Notes under the pieces: model-generated
What the model saw: the letters and a program-made list of their open reading frames with translations, nothing else
Database searches by the model: none
Told to the model about the DNA's origin: nothing
In this document: positions 36,659 to 45,110 of the stretch, one piece after another
How the letters are laid out: every line of letters starts with the position of its first letter
Position numbering within the stretch: the first letter of the stretch is position 1
Source: Rhizobiaceae bacterium
GTDB taxonomy: Bacteria > Pseudomonadota > Alphaproteobacteria > Rhizobiales > Rhizobiaceae
Length of the DNA stretch: 64,000 nucleotides
NCBI GenBank assembly: GCA_023953775.1
Contig: JAMLJD010000001.1
Span: forward strand, 62,001-126,000
Direction: 5' to 3'
Position numbers and translations under genes: made by a program

Positions 36659-37000
36659 CTACCGGATATCGACGGTCTGGCTGACCGTCGGCATGGTCAG
36701 GTAGAACTCGCACCGGTTGTCCTGCCAGAACACCCATGAATGCGCCGCATAGGTCTGCTGGTCGTAGGATCCGCCCGGAATGACCGTCTGGTAGAACTGC
36801 AGGCTGCCGTTGAAATCCGCCCAGTAGACATCGACCGGTTCCGGCGACTGGTTGCGCACGGTCATGGTCACCTGCTGGTCGGTCGCAACCGACTTGAACC
36901 CGTATCCGGGACACCCGGGCGCGCCGAGATCCTGCGCGGCTGCGGGCGAACCTGCCGCCACCAATGCCACGACCGATACGAAAAATGCCGACTTTACCAT
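36659..37000 (-). CDS. Exported protein with VHL beta-domain-like fold
   Basis: This 113-residue protein has a signal peptide (VKSAFFVSVVALVAAGSPA) and then a domain that aligns by eye with the human von Hippel-Lindau beta domain: VRNQSPEPVDVYWADFNG against FCNRSPRVVLPVWLNFDG, and AAHSWVF against RGHLWLF. The five residues forming the VHL hydroxyproline pocket (Trp88, Tyr98, Ser111, His115, Trp117) correspond to Trp60, Tyr70, Thr83, His87 and Trp89. One extra Cys pair (30 and 97) may form a disulfide. It is convergent with the first caspase gene and divergent from the second. Confidence 0.8.
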   Translation of the reverse strand: MVKSAFFVSVVALVAAGSPAAAQDLGAPGCPGYGFKSVATDQQVTMTVRNQSPEPVDVYWADFNGSLQFYQTVIPGGSYDQQTYAAHSWVFWQDNRCEFYLTMPTVSQTVDIR

Positions 37001-37193
37001 GAGAATTCCCCCGGAGGACTATGGTGCCCGAATGCTTGAGACGTCGCGCGACTGGTCCCCGATCAAGCTCGACGCGACGGCCGTGTAAGTACCACTGGCC
37101 CTCGCCCCATTCAACAAATCCGGCAGCGGCCGGGACGCCATTGTCTTGCATCGGCAAGCTGTGGAATCATGCGCCATGGAGGAGAGTGGGGAC

Positions 37194-39956
37194 GTGATCT
37201 CGCCATCGGGAGCCGAGCGTGGTCGTGCGGGCCATGCCCTTTCGGCCCTCCTGGCCCTGATCGTAGTCTTCTTTGCCGTCTCACCGGCCCCCGCTGCGGA
37301 TTTGCGCGGCGTGGCGCTGATCGTCGGCAATGGCGCCTATGAGGCGCTGCCCGAGCTCGCCAATCCGGAGAATGACGCCGACGCCATCGAGGAGCTGCTC
37401 TCCGATCTCGGCTTCGATTCGGTGTCGCGCACCGACCGTGATGCCGGTCAGTTGAAGCGCGATCTCGAGCGCTTCGTCGAGGACGCCGCCGATGCCGACG
37501 TCGCCGTGCTCTACTATGCCGGCCACGGCATCGAGGCCGGCGGCGAGAACTGGCTGGTGCCGACCGATGCCGATCTTTCCGCCCTCGATGATGCCGCCGG
37601 GCGGCTGGTGCCGCTGTCGGACGTGCTGCGGCGGCTGCGCGAGGTCGTGCCGGTGACGATCCTGTTGCTCGATGCCTGCCGCGACAATCCGTTCCCGCCG
37701 GGCGTCAGCCTGAAGAAGACCCCGGATGCCGAACCGGTGCCGGTTGCCGCCGGCGGTCTGGCCGAGACGCGGGGCGCGGCGAGGGTGACGGTCGAGGCTG
37801 CACCCGAGGACAATCTCGGCATGGTGATCGGCTTCGCGGCCGAGCCGGGGCGTCCGGCCCTCGACGGCGACGGCGGGCACAGCCCCTATGCGGCCGCGCT
37901 GCTGCGCCATCTGGCGGCGATGGCAGGCGAGGAGTTCGGCACGGTGATGCGGATGGTGGCCGAGGAGGTCTATCTGAAGACCGGCGGGCGCCAGCGCCCA
38001 TGGGTCAACGAGAGCCTCAGGCGGCTTCTGTATTTCGGCAAGGCGCCGGACCCCGTCTCCGGCCCCGAGGGCGATATCCTCGCCGAGCGCCGGGGGCTGT
38101 TGCTCACGATTGCCGACCTGCCGCTCGGGGAGCGGCGCACCGTCGAGCGCGTCGCCGCCAACGGCGGCGTTCCGATGGATGCCGTCTATGCTGTCCTTGA
38201 AGCGCTCGGCGCATCGGTGCCGCGCGACGCGGCCGAACTGGAGGAGGTGCTTCGCGAGAAAACAAACGATATCAAAACCTTCTTCGCCGCCAGGCAAGCC
38301 ATGGAAAACCCCGATCCGGAGCTGGCGCGATTGTCGGCATTGACCGATCGCGCCGTATCGGAAGGCGCCATCGAAGCTGCACGCAGGCTTCGCGCCGAGG
38401 CCGATCTGCGTATCGCGGAGCTCGATAGAGCGCTCGCGGCAACCGAGGAAAACGTCAAGGCGCGCCGGACGGAGCTCGCTGCCGAGCACGCGCGGACCGC
38501 CGAGGTCGAGGCGCTCGGCTTCCACTATGCCGAGGCCGCCGAGGCCTTTGGAAAGGCCGCGGCACAAGTTGACCTCTGGGACCCCGGCCTCGCATTCGAC
38601 TATCGGTTGAAACAGGTCGACCGGCTGACCGACCATGGCCAGTTCAAGGGCACACGCTCCGCGCTCGATGAGGCGATAGGCATCGCGCGCGGCCTCGTTG
38701 CGGCCGGAAGCGCACCCGGAGACCGGCTGCGGCGCGCGCAGGCGCTCAACGATCTCGGCTTTGCCCAGATGGTCCTCGGCGCACGCGAAACCTCCTCGGA
38801 ACTCCTGGAGGAGGCAATAGCATCCTTCACGGCTTCGCTTGAGCTGGTCTCCCCTGAAAACGACCTTGCAAGATGGGCAAACACCAGCCGCAACCTTGCC
38901 TTCGCCCATTTCCGGCTCGGCGAACGCGGCACCGACTCGACCTATTTCGAACGCGCCGCCGCGATCTACCGGGATGTCCTGACCGATGCTCTGCGCGAGC
39001 GATATCCCGAGAGCTGGGGCGAAACGCAGTTCCAGCTCGGCACCGTCCTCATGCGGATCGGCGAGCATGACGGCAAGCGCGCCGTGCTCGAGGACGCGGC
39101 GATGGCGATCCGCGCCTCGCTCGAATACGAGGATCGTGACAAGAACCCGTTCGACTGGGCGGTCGCCCACAACAATCTGGGCACCATCCTGTGGGAGATG
39201 GGCGAATTCGACGAAGATACCGTCAAGCTGCGCGAGGCGCTGGTAGAATACCGGCTGGCGCTGGACGTGCTGACGCGCGACAACAGCCCGACCACCTGGG
39301 CGACGCTGATGGGCAACCGCGGCGCCATCCAGGTCAAGATCGGCGGGCGGGAAAACGACAGCGATCTGATCCGAGCCGGGATCGAGGACTTCCGCCAGGC
39401 GCTTCAGGTGCAGACGCTCGAGGCCAACGCCATCGAATGGGCGATGACCACCAACAATCTCGGCAATGCGCTCTTCCAGCTCGCAGTCCAGAGCTTCGAC
39501 ACGACGCTTCTTCACGAGGCCATCGACACGCTGGAGTATGCATCGGGCGGCAACAGCCACGACGTCGTTCCCACGCACTGGGCCACCATGCAGCAGAACC
39601 TCGCCGTCGCCTACGTCATGCTCGGTTTCCTCGAAAGCGATGCCACCGCGCTCGAAAAGGCGATCGAGGCTTTCGACCGCGCGCTGACCGTTCGGCGCTT
39701 CGACAAGGTTCCGATCGACTGGGCACAGACCGCAATCGGCCGCGGCATCGCCCGGGCCACGCTCGGCGACTTCCGCCGCGACAAAACGCTGGTTCTTGCC
39801 GGCCGCGCCGAGGTCGAAAAGGCCCGCGACGTGCTTGCGAAGAGCGACGTTCGCGGCATGGACGTTGCGCTGCGCATCGCCTTCGAGCGCATCGACCGCA
39901 TGCTCGCGGGCTTCGAGGCCGCCGAAGGCGCCGACTCGCCCGCCGGCGGCAAATAG
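37194..39956 (+). CDS. Exported caspase-family (C14) protein with TPR tail, copy 2
   Basis: This 920-residue protein has a signal peptide, a caspase domain with YYAGHGIE and LLLDACRDNP nearly identical to copy 1, and a C-terminal half with recognisable TPR repeats (for example WAVAHNNLGTILWEMGEF and WAMTTNNLGNALFQLAV, spaced by RALTV or RLALDV helices). The GTG at 37194 is preferred because GGAGGAGAG lies eight bases before it; an ATG at 37176 is also possible. TPR repeats usually bind protein partners, so the tail may choose the protease's target. The VHL-like gene is divergent from it. Confidence 0.88.
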   Translation: MISPSGAERGRAGHALSALLALIVVFFAVSPAPAADLRGVALIVGNGAYEALPELANPENDADAIEELLSDLGFDSVSRTDRDAGQLKRDLERFVEDAADADVAVLYYAGHGIEAGGENWLVPTDADLSALDDAAGRLVPLSDVLRRLREVVPVTILLLDACRDNPFPPGVSLKKTPDAEPVPVAAGGLAETRGAARVTVEAAPEDNLGMVIGFAAEPGRPALDGDGGHSPYAAALLRHLAAMAGEEFGTVMRMVAEEVYLKTGGRQRPWVNESLRRLLYFGKAPDPVSGPEGDILAERRGLLLTIADLPLGERRTVERVAANGGVPMDAVYAVLEALGASVPRDAAELEEVLREKTNDIKTFFAARQAMENPDPELARLSALTDRAVSEGAIEAARRLRAEADLRIAELDRALAATEENVKARRTELAAEHARTAEVEALGFHYAEAAEAFGKAAAQVDLWDPGLAFDYRLKQVDRLTDHGQFKGTRSALDEAIGIARGLVAAGSAPGDRLRRAQALNDLGFAQMVLGARETSSELLEEAIASFTASLELVSPENDLARWANTSRNLAFAHFRLGERGTDSTYFERAAAIYRDVLTDALRERYPESWGETQFQLGTVLMRIGEHDGKRAVLEDAAMAIRASLEYEDRDKNPFDWAVAHNNLGTILWEMGEFDEDTVKLREALVEYRLALDVLTRDNSPTTWATLMGNRGAIQVKIGGRENDSDLIRAGIEDFRQALQVQTLEANAIEWAMTTNNLGNALFQLAVQSFDTTLLHEAIDTLEYASGGNSHDVVPTHWATMQQNLAVAYVMLGFLESDATALEKAIEAFDRALTVRRFDKVPIDWAQTAIGRGIARATLGDFRRDKTLVLAGRAEVEKARDVLAKSDVRGMDVALRIAFERIDRMLAGFEAAEGADSPAGGK
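37235..38123 (+). repeat. 889-bp direct repeat, right copy
   Basis: This is the partner of 33506-34394. After its end the two genes share no clear similarity, so either the block was copied recently or gene conversion keeps it uniform. Confidence 0.92.
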
Positions 39957-40032
39957 CCGGCTGGATTCCCCGGTTCCCTCCCGCCCCCTCTTGCTCTATG
40001 ACCACGGCGGTTCCGGAGGGGGTTCGACACGC

Positions 40033-41316
40033 ATGACCACGCTTCCCGTGCTGATCGCCGGCGGCGGCATTGGCGGCCTCGCCGCAGCCCTCACGCTGCA
40101 CCAGATCGGCGTGCCCTGCATCGTCTTCGAGAGCGTGCGCGCGCTGCGCCCGCTCGGCGTCGGCATCAACATACAGCCTAATGCAGTGCGCGAGTTGTTC
40201 GACCTCGGCATCTCCGCCGAAGACCTCGACCGCTTAGGCGTGCCGGCGCGCGAATGGGCGCTGGTCGGCCTCAACGGCAACGACATCTATGCCGAGCCGC
40301 GCGGTATCCTCGCCGGCTACCGCTGGCCGCAATATTCCGTCCATCGCGGCCGCCTGCACATGATGCTCTACGATCTGGTGCGCGAGCGGCTCGGGCCGGA
40401 CGCCGTCAGGCTCGGGCGCCGCGCCACCGGCTACCGCCGGAACGACGACGGAACCGTCACCCTGCTCGTCCGCGACTCCGACGGCGGCGAGCACGCCGAG
40501 ACCGGCGCGCTGCTGATCGGCGCGGAAGGCATCCATTCGGCCGTACGCGCGCAGATGCATCCCGCCCAGCCGCCGATCCACTGGGGCGGCGCGATCATGT
40601 GGCGCGGCACTTCGCGGGCCGTGCCGATCCGCACCGGCGCCTCCTTCGTCGGGCTCGGCACCAGCCGTCACCGCCTCGTCTTCTACCCGATCTCCGCGCC
40701 CGATCCCGAAACCGGGCTCGCCGAGATCAACTGGATCGCCGAGGTGACCGTCGACGGCTCGGCCGGCTGGAACGTGAGCGGCTGGTTCCGCGAAGTCGCT
40801 GTGGGCGACTTCATCCACCATTTCGACGGCTGGACCTACGACTGGCTCGACGTGCCGGCGCTCCTGCGCGGCGCCGAAATCGCGTACGAAAACCCGATGA
40901 TCGATCGCGATCCCGTGCCGACATGGGTCGACGGCCCGGTCGCGCTTCTCGGCGACGCCGCCCACGCCATGTACCCGACCGGCTCCAACGGCGCGAGCCA
41001 GGCGATCGTCGACGCCCGCGTGCTCGGCGCCGCCATGCTGGAACACGGCGTCACGCCGGCAGCCCTGAAGGCCTATGACGACAGGCTCTGCGGCCCGGTG
41101 TCGGAAGTCGTGCTGCGCAACCGCGGCGCCGGCCCCTTCGGCCTGCTGAACATGGTCGACGAGCGCTGCGGCGGCGAGTTCGACGACATCGACGCGGTGA
41201 TTCCGGCCGCCGAGCGCACCGCCTTCATGGCCGGCTACAAGGCAGCCGCCGGCTTTGCCATCGAAAAGCTCAACGCCGCCGCGCCGACCATACCGGCGGG
41301 CGCAAAGGTGGCGTGA
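40033..41316 (+). CDS. FAD-dependent aromatic-type monooxygenase
   Basis: This 427-residue flavoprotein has the FAD-binding GGGIGG (near residue 11), the RGRLHMML arginine region, and the second FAD motif LLGDAAHAMYPTGSNGASQAI near residues 308-328. It belongs to the PHBH-like group A monooxygenases, and resembles salicylate or 6-hydroxynicotinate hydroxylases in layout. The substrate is unknown. The start follows CCGGAGGGGG. It is convergent with the aroQ-like gene. Confidence 0.88.
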   Translation: MTTLPVLIAGGGIGGLAAALTLHQIGVPCIVFESVRALRPLGVGINIQPNAVRELFDLGISAEDLDRLGVPAREWALVGLNGNDIYAEPRGILAGYRWPQYSVHRGRLHMMLYDLVRERLGPDAVRLGRRATGYRRNDDGTVTLLVRDSDGGEHAETGALLIGAEGIHSAVRAQMHPAQPPIHWGGAIMWRGTSRAVPIRTGASFVGLGTSRHRLVFYPISAPDPETGLAEINWIAEVTVDGSAGWNVSGWFREVAVGDFIHHFDGWTYDWLDVPALLRGAEIAYENPMIDRDPVPTWVDGPVALLGDAAHAMYPTGSNGASQAIVDARVLGAAMLEHGVTPAALKAYDDRLCGPVSEVVLRNRGAGPFGLLNMVDERCGGEFDDIDAVIPAAERTAFMAGYKAAAGFAIEKLNAAAPTIPAGAKVA

Positions 41317-41325
41317 CCGCGCGGG

Positions 41326-41760
41326 CTACCGAAGCATCTGGATAAGCGCGCCGACCGCGACCGGATAGCCCGCCGGACCCAGGCCAGCGATCACCGCCGT
41401 CGCTGTCCTGGATACCAGCGAACGGTGATAGATCTCCTCGCGCCGATGGATGTTGGAGATGTGCAGCTCGACGATCGGGCCGGGAAACATCTTCAGCGCG
41501 TCGAGCACTGCGATCGAGGTAAAGGTGAATGCGGCCGGATTGATGACGATCCCCGCGGCGGCTGCGTCGATCGCCTCGTGAACCCAGTCGACAATCTCGT
41601 ATTCACGATTCGATTGTCGGAAGACAAGCGGCCTGTCCCCGGCCGCCTCGACGCACGTCTTTTCGATTTCGGCGAGGGTGACACGCCCGTAGATTTCGGG
41701 TTCGCGCGTACCGAGCCTGTTCAGGTTCGGACCGTTCAAAACATAGATTGGATTCGTCAT
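41326..41760 (-). CDS. aroQ: Type II 3-dehydroquinate dehydratase, variant active site
   Basis: This 144-residue protein has VLNGPNLNRLGTREPEIYG with the catalytic Arg19 and Tyr24, Asn74 in NPAAF, and ELHISN with His100, so the main catalytic residues are present. However the conserved THTS loop reads TFTS (His to Phe80) and QSNHEGE reads QSNREYE. These changes lie in the substrate site, so the protein may act on a different compound than 3-dehydroquinate. It lies next to a TRAP binding protein, as in catabolic copies of this gene. Confidence 0.85.
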   Translation of the reverse strand: MTNPIYVLNGPNLNRLGTREPEIYGRVTLAEIEKTCVEAAGDRPLVFRQSNREYEIVDWVHEAIDAAAAGIVINPAAFTFTSIAVLDALKMFPGPIVELHISNIHRREEIYHRSLVSRTATAVIAGLGPAGYPVAVGALIQMLR

Positions 41761-41886
41761 CGCTGGTGTCCGGGGTGAAGGCGCGCGCCGGCCGGCATCG
41801 CGACGGGGCGCGCGAAACTCTATCGCTTGTCGAGACCGGATCGCGCGGCTGACATTTGCCGCGCGATCCGTGCCGCCCGCCCTTTA

Positions 41887-42873
41887 TTATTCGATCGCGT
41901 TGATCCGGTCGACGATCCCCTCCGGCCAGTCCTTCGCGAGGTCGGACTTGAGGTACTTGTCCTGGGCGTATTCGCGGAACGCGCCGACATCCGGCTCATA
42001 GAGCTTCAGCCCCTGCTCCTTGAAAAATGCCGCAAGCTCCGCTTCCCGGTTCAGGTGTTGCTCGGTGCTCCAGGCGATCGCTTCGTCGGCGGCGGCCTGC
42101 ACCGTCTGTTGCTGCTCCGGCGACAACTTGTTCCAGGTGTCGAGCGACATGGTCAGGAGGTCGAAGCCGATCAGGTGCGATGTCAGCACGATCTGCTTCA
42201 TCACCTCGTAGAACTTCATGTTCTGGACGTTCGGCAAGGGGTTGTCCTGGCCGTCGATCGCCCCGGTCTGAAGCGATGTGTAGACTTCCGCGTATGCGAC
42301 AGGAACCGGGTTGGCGCCGAGTGCGGAACCGAGAAACTGCCACGCCTCGCCGCCGGGCATCCGAAGCTTCACGCCGCCCATGTCGGCGGGCGTCTTGATC
42401 TCCTTGTCGAGATTGAGCCCGACCTGGCGCGTTCCGAAGAAGGTCGGCCCGAGTATCTTCACCTTAAGCTGGTCCTCGACCATCTGGGTCATGCCCCGGC
42501 CGACATCGCTGTTGAAGAAGGCGCGCAGGTGATCCGCGTCGCGGAAGAGATAGGCCGATGTAAGGACCGACCAGGCTGGAACCTGGTTGGCGATGTCCTG
42601 CGGCGCGATGTTGCCCATCTCGAGATTGCCGCGCTGCAGGGCGACCAGCTCGGTGCCCTGCTTGAACAGCGTTCCCCCGTAGTAGCCGTTGAAGGCGAAG
42701 TCGTCGCCTATGGCCTCGGCGAACTTCTTCATCATTTCGGCGCGGATATCCTGCTGGGAAAACACCGCGGAAAAGTTCAGCTCGATCTTGTCCTGGGCGG
42801 ATGCATGGTTTGCGCCTCCCGCCAGCGCGACGGACATCGCGGCGGCAAGCATGAATCGTCTCGTCAGTCTCAT
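41887..42873 (-). CDS. TRAP transporter substrate-binding protein, DctP type
   Basis: This 328-residue periplasmic protein has a signal peptide (MRLTRRFMLAAAMSVALAG, cleavage near ASAQD) and the DctP/YiaO family elements, including ELVALQRGNLEMG, RMPGGEAWQFLGSALGANPVPVA with the ligand-binding Arg, and YTSLQTGAIDGQDNPLPN. It should deliver an organic acid to a TRAP permease, but no DctQ or DctM gene is in the window. The start follows GGGAGGAGCC. Two GntR regulators are divergent from it. Confidence 0.9.
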   Translation of the reverse strand: MRLTRRFMLAAAMSVALAGGANHASAQDKIELNFSAVFSQQDIRAEMMKKFAEAIGDDFAFNGYYGGTLFKQGTELVALQRGNLEMGNIAPQDIANQVPAWSVLTSAYLFRDADHLRAFFNSDVGRGMTQMVEDQLKVKILGPTFFGTRQVGLNLDKEIKTPADMGGVKLRMPGGEAWQFLGSALGANPVPVAYAEVYTSLQTGAIDGQDNPLPNVQNMKFYEVMKQIVLTSHLIGFDLLTMSLDTWNKLSPEQQQTVQAAADEAIAWSTEQHLNREAELAAFFKEQGLKLYEPDVGAFREYAQDKYLKSDLAKDWPEGIVDRINAIE

Positions 42874-42971
42874 CGTTGGCTCCTCCCGATTGGCGCCCTG
42901 CGGCAGGTTTGCCGCGGCAAGGTCGCAAAACTGCCATTCGACGTTTTGTGAATCAATAGATGTTTTCAATA

Positions 42972-42992
42972 ATATCGGATATTTTCTGATAT
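42972..42992. promoter_or_regulatory. Operator-like dyad between dctP-like and gntR genes
   Basis: ATATCGGA-N5-TCTGATAT is an 8-5-8 dyad with one mismatched pair. It overlaps the first possible ATG of the GntR gene and faces the dctP-like promoter, where a GntR repressor would be expected to bind. Confidence 0.5.
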
Positions 42993-43734
42993 GCCTGATA
43001 TCCCGTCGCTTGTCGGCTCACAACGGAAATGCGAGATTGCGGCGATGGACGCTCCGAACATCGAGCTTGACCGGATGACTGGCGAGACCGCCGGCGAGCT
43101 GGCATATCGCCAGATCCGGCGCGACATCGTGTTTGGCACGCTTGGGCCGGGCACGCGCCTGCGGCTCGAAAGCCTCAAGACCCCCTATCTCGCCAGCGTC
43201 AGCACCTTGCGGGAGGTGTTCAACCGCCTCGCATCCGAGCGCTTTGTTGTCGCTGAGGACCAGAGGGGATTCCGCGTCACGCCGGTGTCCCAGAACCATT
43301 TCCGCGAGATTGCGGGCATGCGTGAGCTCCTTGAATGCCACGCGCTGCGACGGGCTTTCGAGCGCGGCGATCTCGAATGGGAAAGTCAGGTCGTCGCGGC
43401 CCATTACAAGCTCGCGAAGATGGAAGCGCTGTTGGCGAACGGCGAGGTGGGCCACACCGAGACCTGGAAGCGTTACGATCGCGAGTTTCATTCCGCTCTG
43501 ATCGCTCCGTGCGGCTCGAAGACCCTGATGGAGACCTATCGGCGGATATTCGACCACTATCTCCGCTACCAGATCATCGCGGTGATCTACCGTGGAGACG
43601 CCGCGGCCACCGAACACCGGCTGCTTCTGGAATGCGCGCTGCGGCGCGACGCGGCTTCGGCCTGCGAAATCCTCTCCCGCCATATCCGGGCCTGCGTGGA
43701 GCACACGCTCGATGCCGGCTTGATCGGGCAATAG
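42991..43734 (+). CDS. GntR family (FadR subfamily) regulator 1
   Basis: This 247-residue protein has an N-terminal winged helix (AYRQIRRDIVFGTLGPG then LASVSTLREVFNRLASERFVVAEDQRGFRV) and an FCD helical effector domain with the Asp/His metal-site pattern (REFHSAL, RHIRACVEHTL). ATG codons at 42991 and 43045 (MDAPNIEL) are both possible; the later one leaves the dyad in the leader. It is divergent from the TRAP gene and followed 5 bases later by a second GntR gene. Confidence 0.88.
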   Translation: MPDIPSLVGSQRKCEIAAMDAPNIELDRMTGETAGELAYRQIRRDIVFGTLGPGTRLRLESLKTPYLASVSTLREVFNRLASERFVVAEDQRGFRVTPVSQNHFREIAGMRELLECHALRRAFERGDLEWESQVVAAHYKLAKMEALLANGEVGHTETWKRYDREFHSALIAPCGSKTLMETYRRIFDHYLRYQIIAVIYRGDAAATEHRLLLECALRRDAASACEILSRHIRACVEHTLDAGLIGQ

Positions 43735-43739
43735 GTCGG

Positions 43740-44435
43740 ATGACGGACGAAGGCGCGACCAACCGGATTGCCCGGAAGCAGGCGGCACCGGCCTCCGGCG
43801 ACGATCTCTATGCCCGCATCCGCGCGGACATCGTGTTCGGACGGCTCGTTCCACGACAGAAACTGCGCCTCGACGAACTGCGACGGCGATACGGCGCCAG
43901 CGTCAGCACCTTGCGCGAGATTCTGAACCGCCTGTCCTCCGAATCCCTCGTTGTCGCCGAGGGGCAGCGCGGCTTCGAGGTTGCGCCCGTCTCGGCGGAA
44001 AACCTGCGCGAGATCGCCGAGCTCAGGCTGCTGCTCGAAGGCCATGCGATGGAGGAATCGTTCGCCGCCGGCGGTGTCGAGTGGGAAGCACGCGTGGTCG
44101 CCGCGCACCATCGGCTGGCGGAGCTGGAGCGGCGGCTCGGTGACGGCGACGATGCCGATATCGCCCTGTGGAAACGTTACGACTGGGAATTTCACCAGGC
44201 GCTGATTTCGGCCTGCGGCTCGGCGGTGCTCATGGAAACCCATGCCGCGATCTTCGATCAGTATATCCGCTACCAGCTGATCGCGCTCTCGTTTCGGGGC
44301 GACATCGCGGCACGGGAGCATCGCGCGCTTCGTGACCTCGCTCTCGAAAGGGACGCTGCCGCGGCCCGCGACGTGCTGGCGCGGCATATTGAGGGCGGTG
44401 TCGAGCACGCTCTGGTCGCCGGAACCGTCAGCTAG
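43740..44435 (+). CDS. GntR family (FadR subfamily) regulator 2
   Basis: This 231-residue paralogue of the preceding regulator aligns along its whole length (YARIRADIVFGRLVPRQ, SVSTLREILNRLSSESLVVAEGQRGF, WKRYDWEFHQALISACGS). The two genes are five bases apart and look like a tandem duplication that has since diverged moderately. Having two FCD regulators side by side suggests two effectors or a heterodimer for the TRAP/aroQ locus. Confidence 0.88.
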   Translation: MTDEGATNRIARKQAAPASGDDLYARIRADIVFGRLVPRQKLRLDELRRRYGASVSTLREILNRLSSESLVVAEGQRGFEVAPVSAENLREIAELRLLLEGHAMEESFAAGGVEWEARVVAAHHRLAELERRLGDGDDADIALWKRYDWEFHQALISACGSAVLMETHAAIFDQYIRYQLIALSFRGDIAAREHRALRDLALERDAAAARDVLARHIEGGVEHALVAGTVS

Positions 44436-44587
44436 GTCACGGACCCATTCAGGGTGAGATGGATTCGTTCCGCCGGAGGCCACCCGGGGCGAGATCGGGG
44501 ACTTTGCCGACGAGCGATGCCGGTGCGTCGGTGGAGAAAAACGCCGAAGGATTTGGCCCGAATGGCCCTGGCCCACAGGTCGTCGCT

Positions 44588-44615
44588 GGTTGGTTTTGCC
44601 GAAGGCAAACCAACC
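44588..44615. terminator. Hairpin in the convergent gap after gntR 2
   Basis: GGTTGGTTTTGCC pairs with GGCAAACCAACC with a one-base bulge and a 3-base loop. It lies between the convergent GntR and DUF779 genes. There is no T run, so a terminator role is tentative. The rest of the 206-base gap shows no gene. Confidence 0.4.
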
Positions 44616-44641
44616 GGGTTTCAATCCAGCCTCATCCTCCT

Positions 44642-45043
44642 CTATGTCCGCCTCGTCGCTCCCGCGTCCTGACCCTGGATGTCCTCAAGCGCCGCCATTT
44701 CACGATCATTGAACACTCGGGCGCGTGCGAGGAAGCGCTTCTCGCGCCCGTTGTCGAGCGAGAACATGCCGCCGCGTCCGGCCACGACGTCAATGATCAA
44801 CTGCGTGTGCTTCCACGCGGCGAACTGCGGACCGGAAATATAGACCGCGACACCGTCGATCTCACCGAGCTTGACGTCGTTCGCGCCGACGCGGAAGTCG
44901 GCGGCTGGATAGCACATCGGCGAGGAACCGTCGCAGCAGCCGCCGGATTGGTGGAATATGATCTCGGGATGGTCCTGCCGGATTTCCGCGATCAGCCGCC
45001 GGGCGGCGTCCGTGGCTTCCACCCTGCTGGGATGTGTCGTCAT
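44642..45043 (-). CDS. DUF779 domain protein
   Basis: This 133-residue protein contains FHQSGGCCDGSSPMCY near residues 30-45 and WKHTQLIIDVVAGRGGMFSLDNG, the DUF779 pattern with conserved Cys residues that suggest metal or thiol chemistry. DUF779 genes regularly accompany ExaC/AldB-type aldehyde dehydrogenases, as here. GGAGGAGACGG precedes the ATG at 45043. A strong terminator hairpin lies between it and the dehydrogenase gene. Confidence 0.88.
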   Translation of the reverse strand: MTTHPSRVEATDAARRLIAEIRQDHPEIIFHQSGGCCDGSSPMCYPAADFRVGANDVKLGEIDGVAVYISGPQFAAWKHTQLIIDVVAGRGGMFSLDNGREKRFLARARVFNDREMAALEDIQGQDAGATRRT

Positions 45044-45063
45044 GACCGTCTCCTCCTGCTGAG

Positions 45064-45089
45064 AAAAATGGGGCCCCCGCGGGGGCCCC
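45064..45089 (-). terminator. Intrinsic terminator between the aldehyde dehydrogenase and DUF779 genes
   Basis: GGGGCCCCC and GGGGGCCCC form a perfect stem, followed on the minus strand by ATTTTTC. It lies within 25 bases of the DUF779 ribosome site, so most transcripts from the dehydrogenase gene should end here and only read-through reaches DUF779. Confidence 0.8.
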
Positions 45090-45110
45090 GAGGCTTCTTG
45101 GGGGATGCAA

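Noticed and set aside
42909-42920. Perfect 12-base palindrome TTGCCGCGGCAA in the dctP-like leader
   Set aside because: It is short and made mostly of G and C, which occurs often in this DNA; the 42972-42992 dyad is a better operator candidate.
32134-44446. The 15-mer CTAGGTCACGGACCC occurs at 32134-32148 and at 44432-44446
   Set aside because: A shared 15-mer is expected by chance at this window size when both strands are counted, and the flanks do not match.
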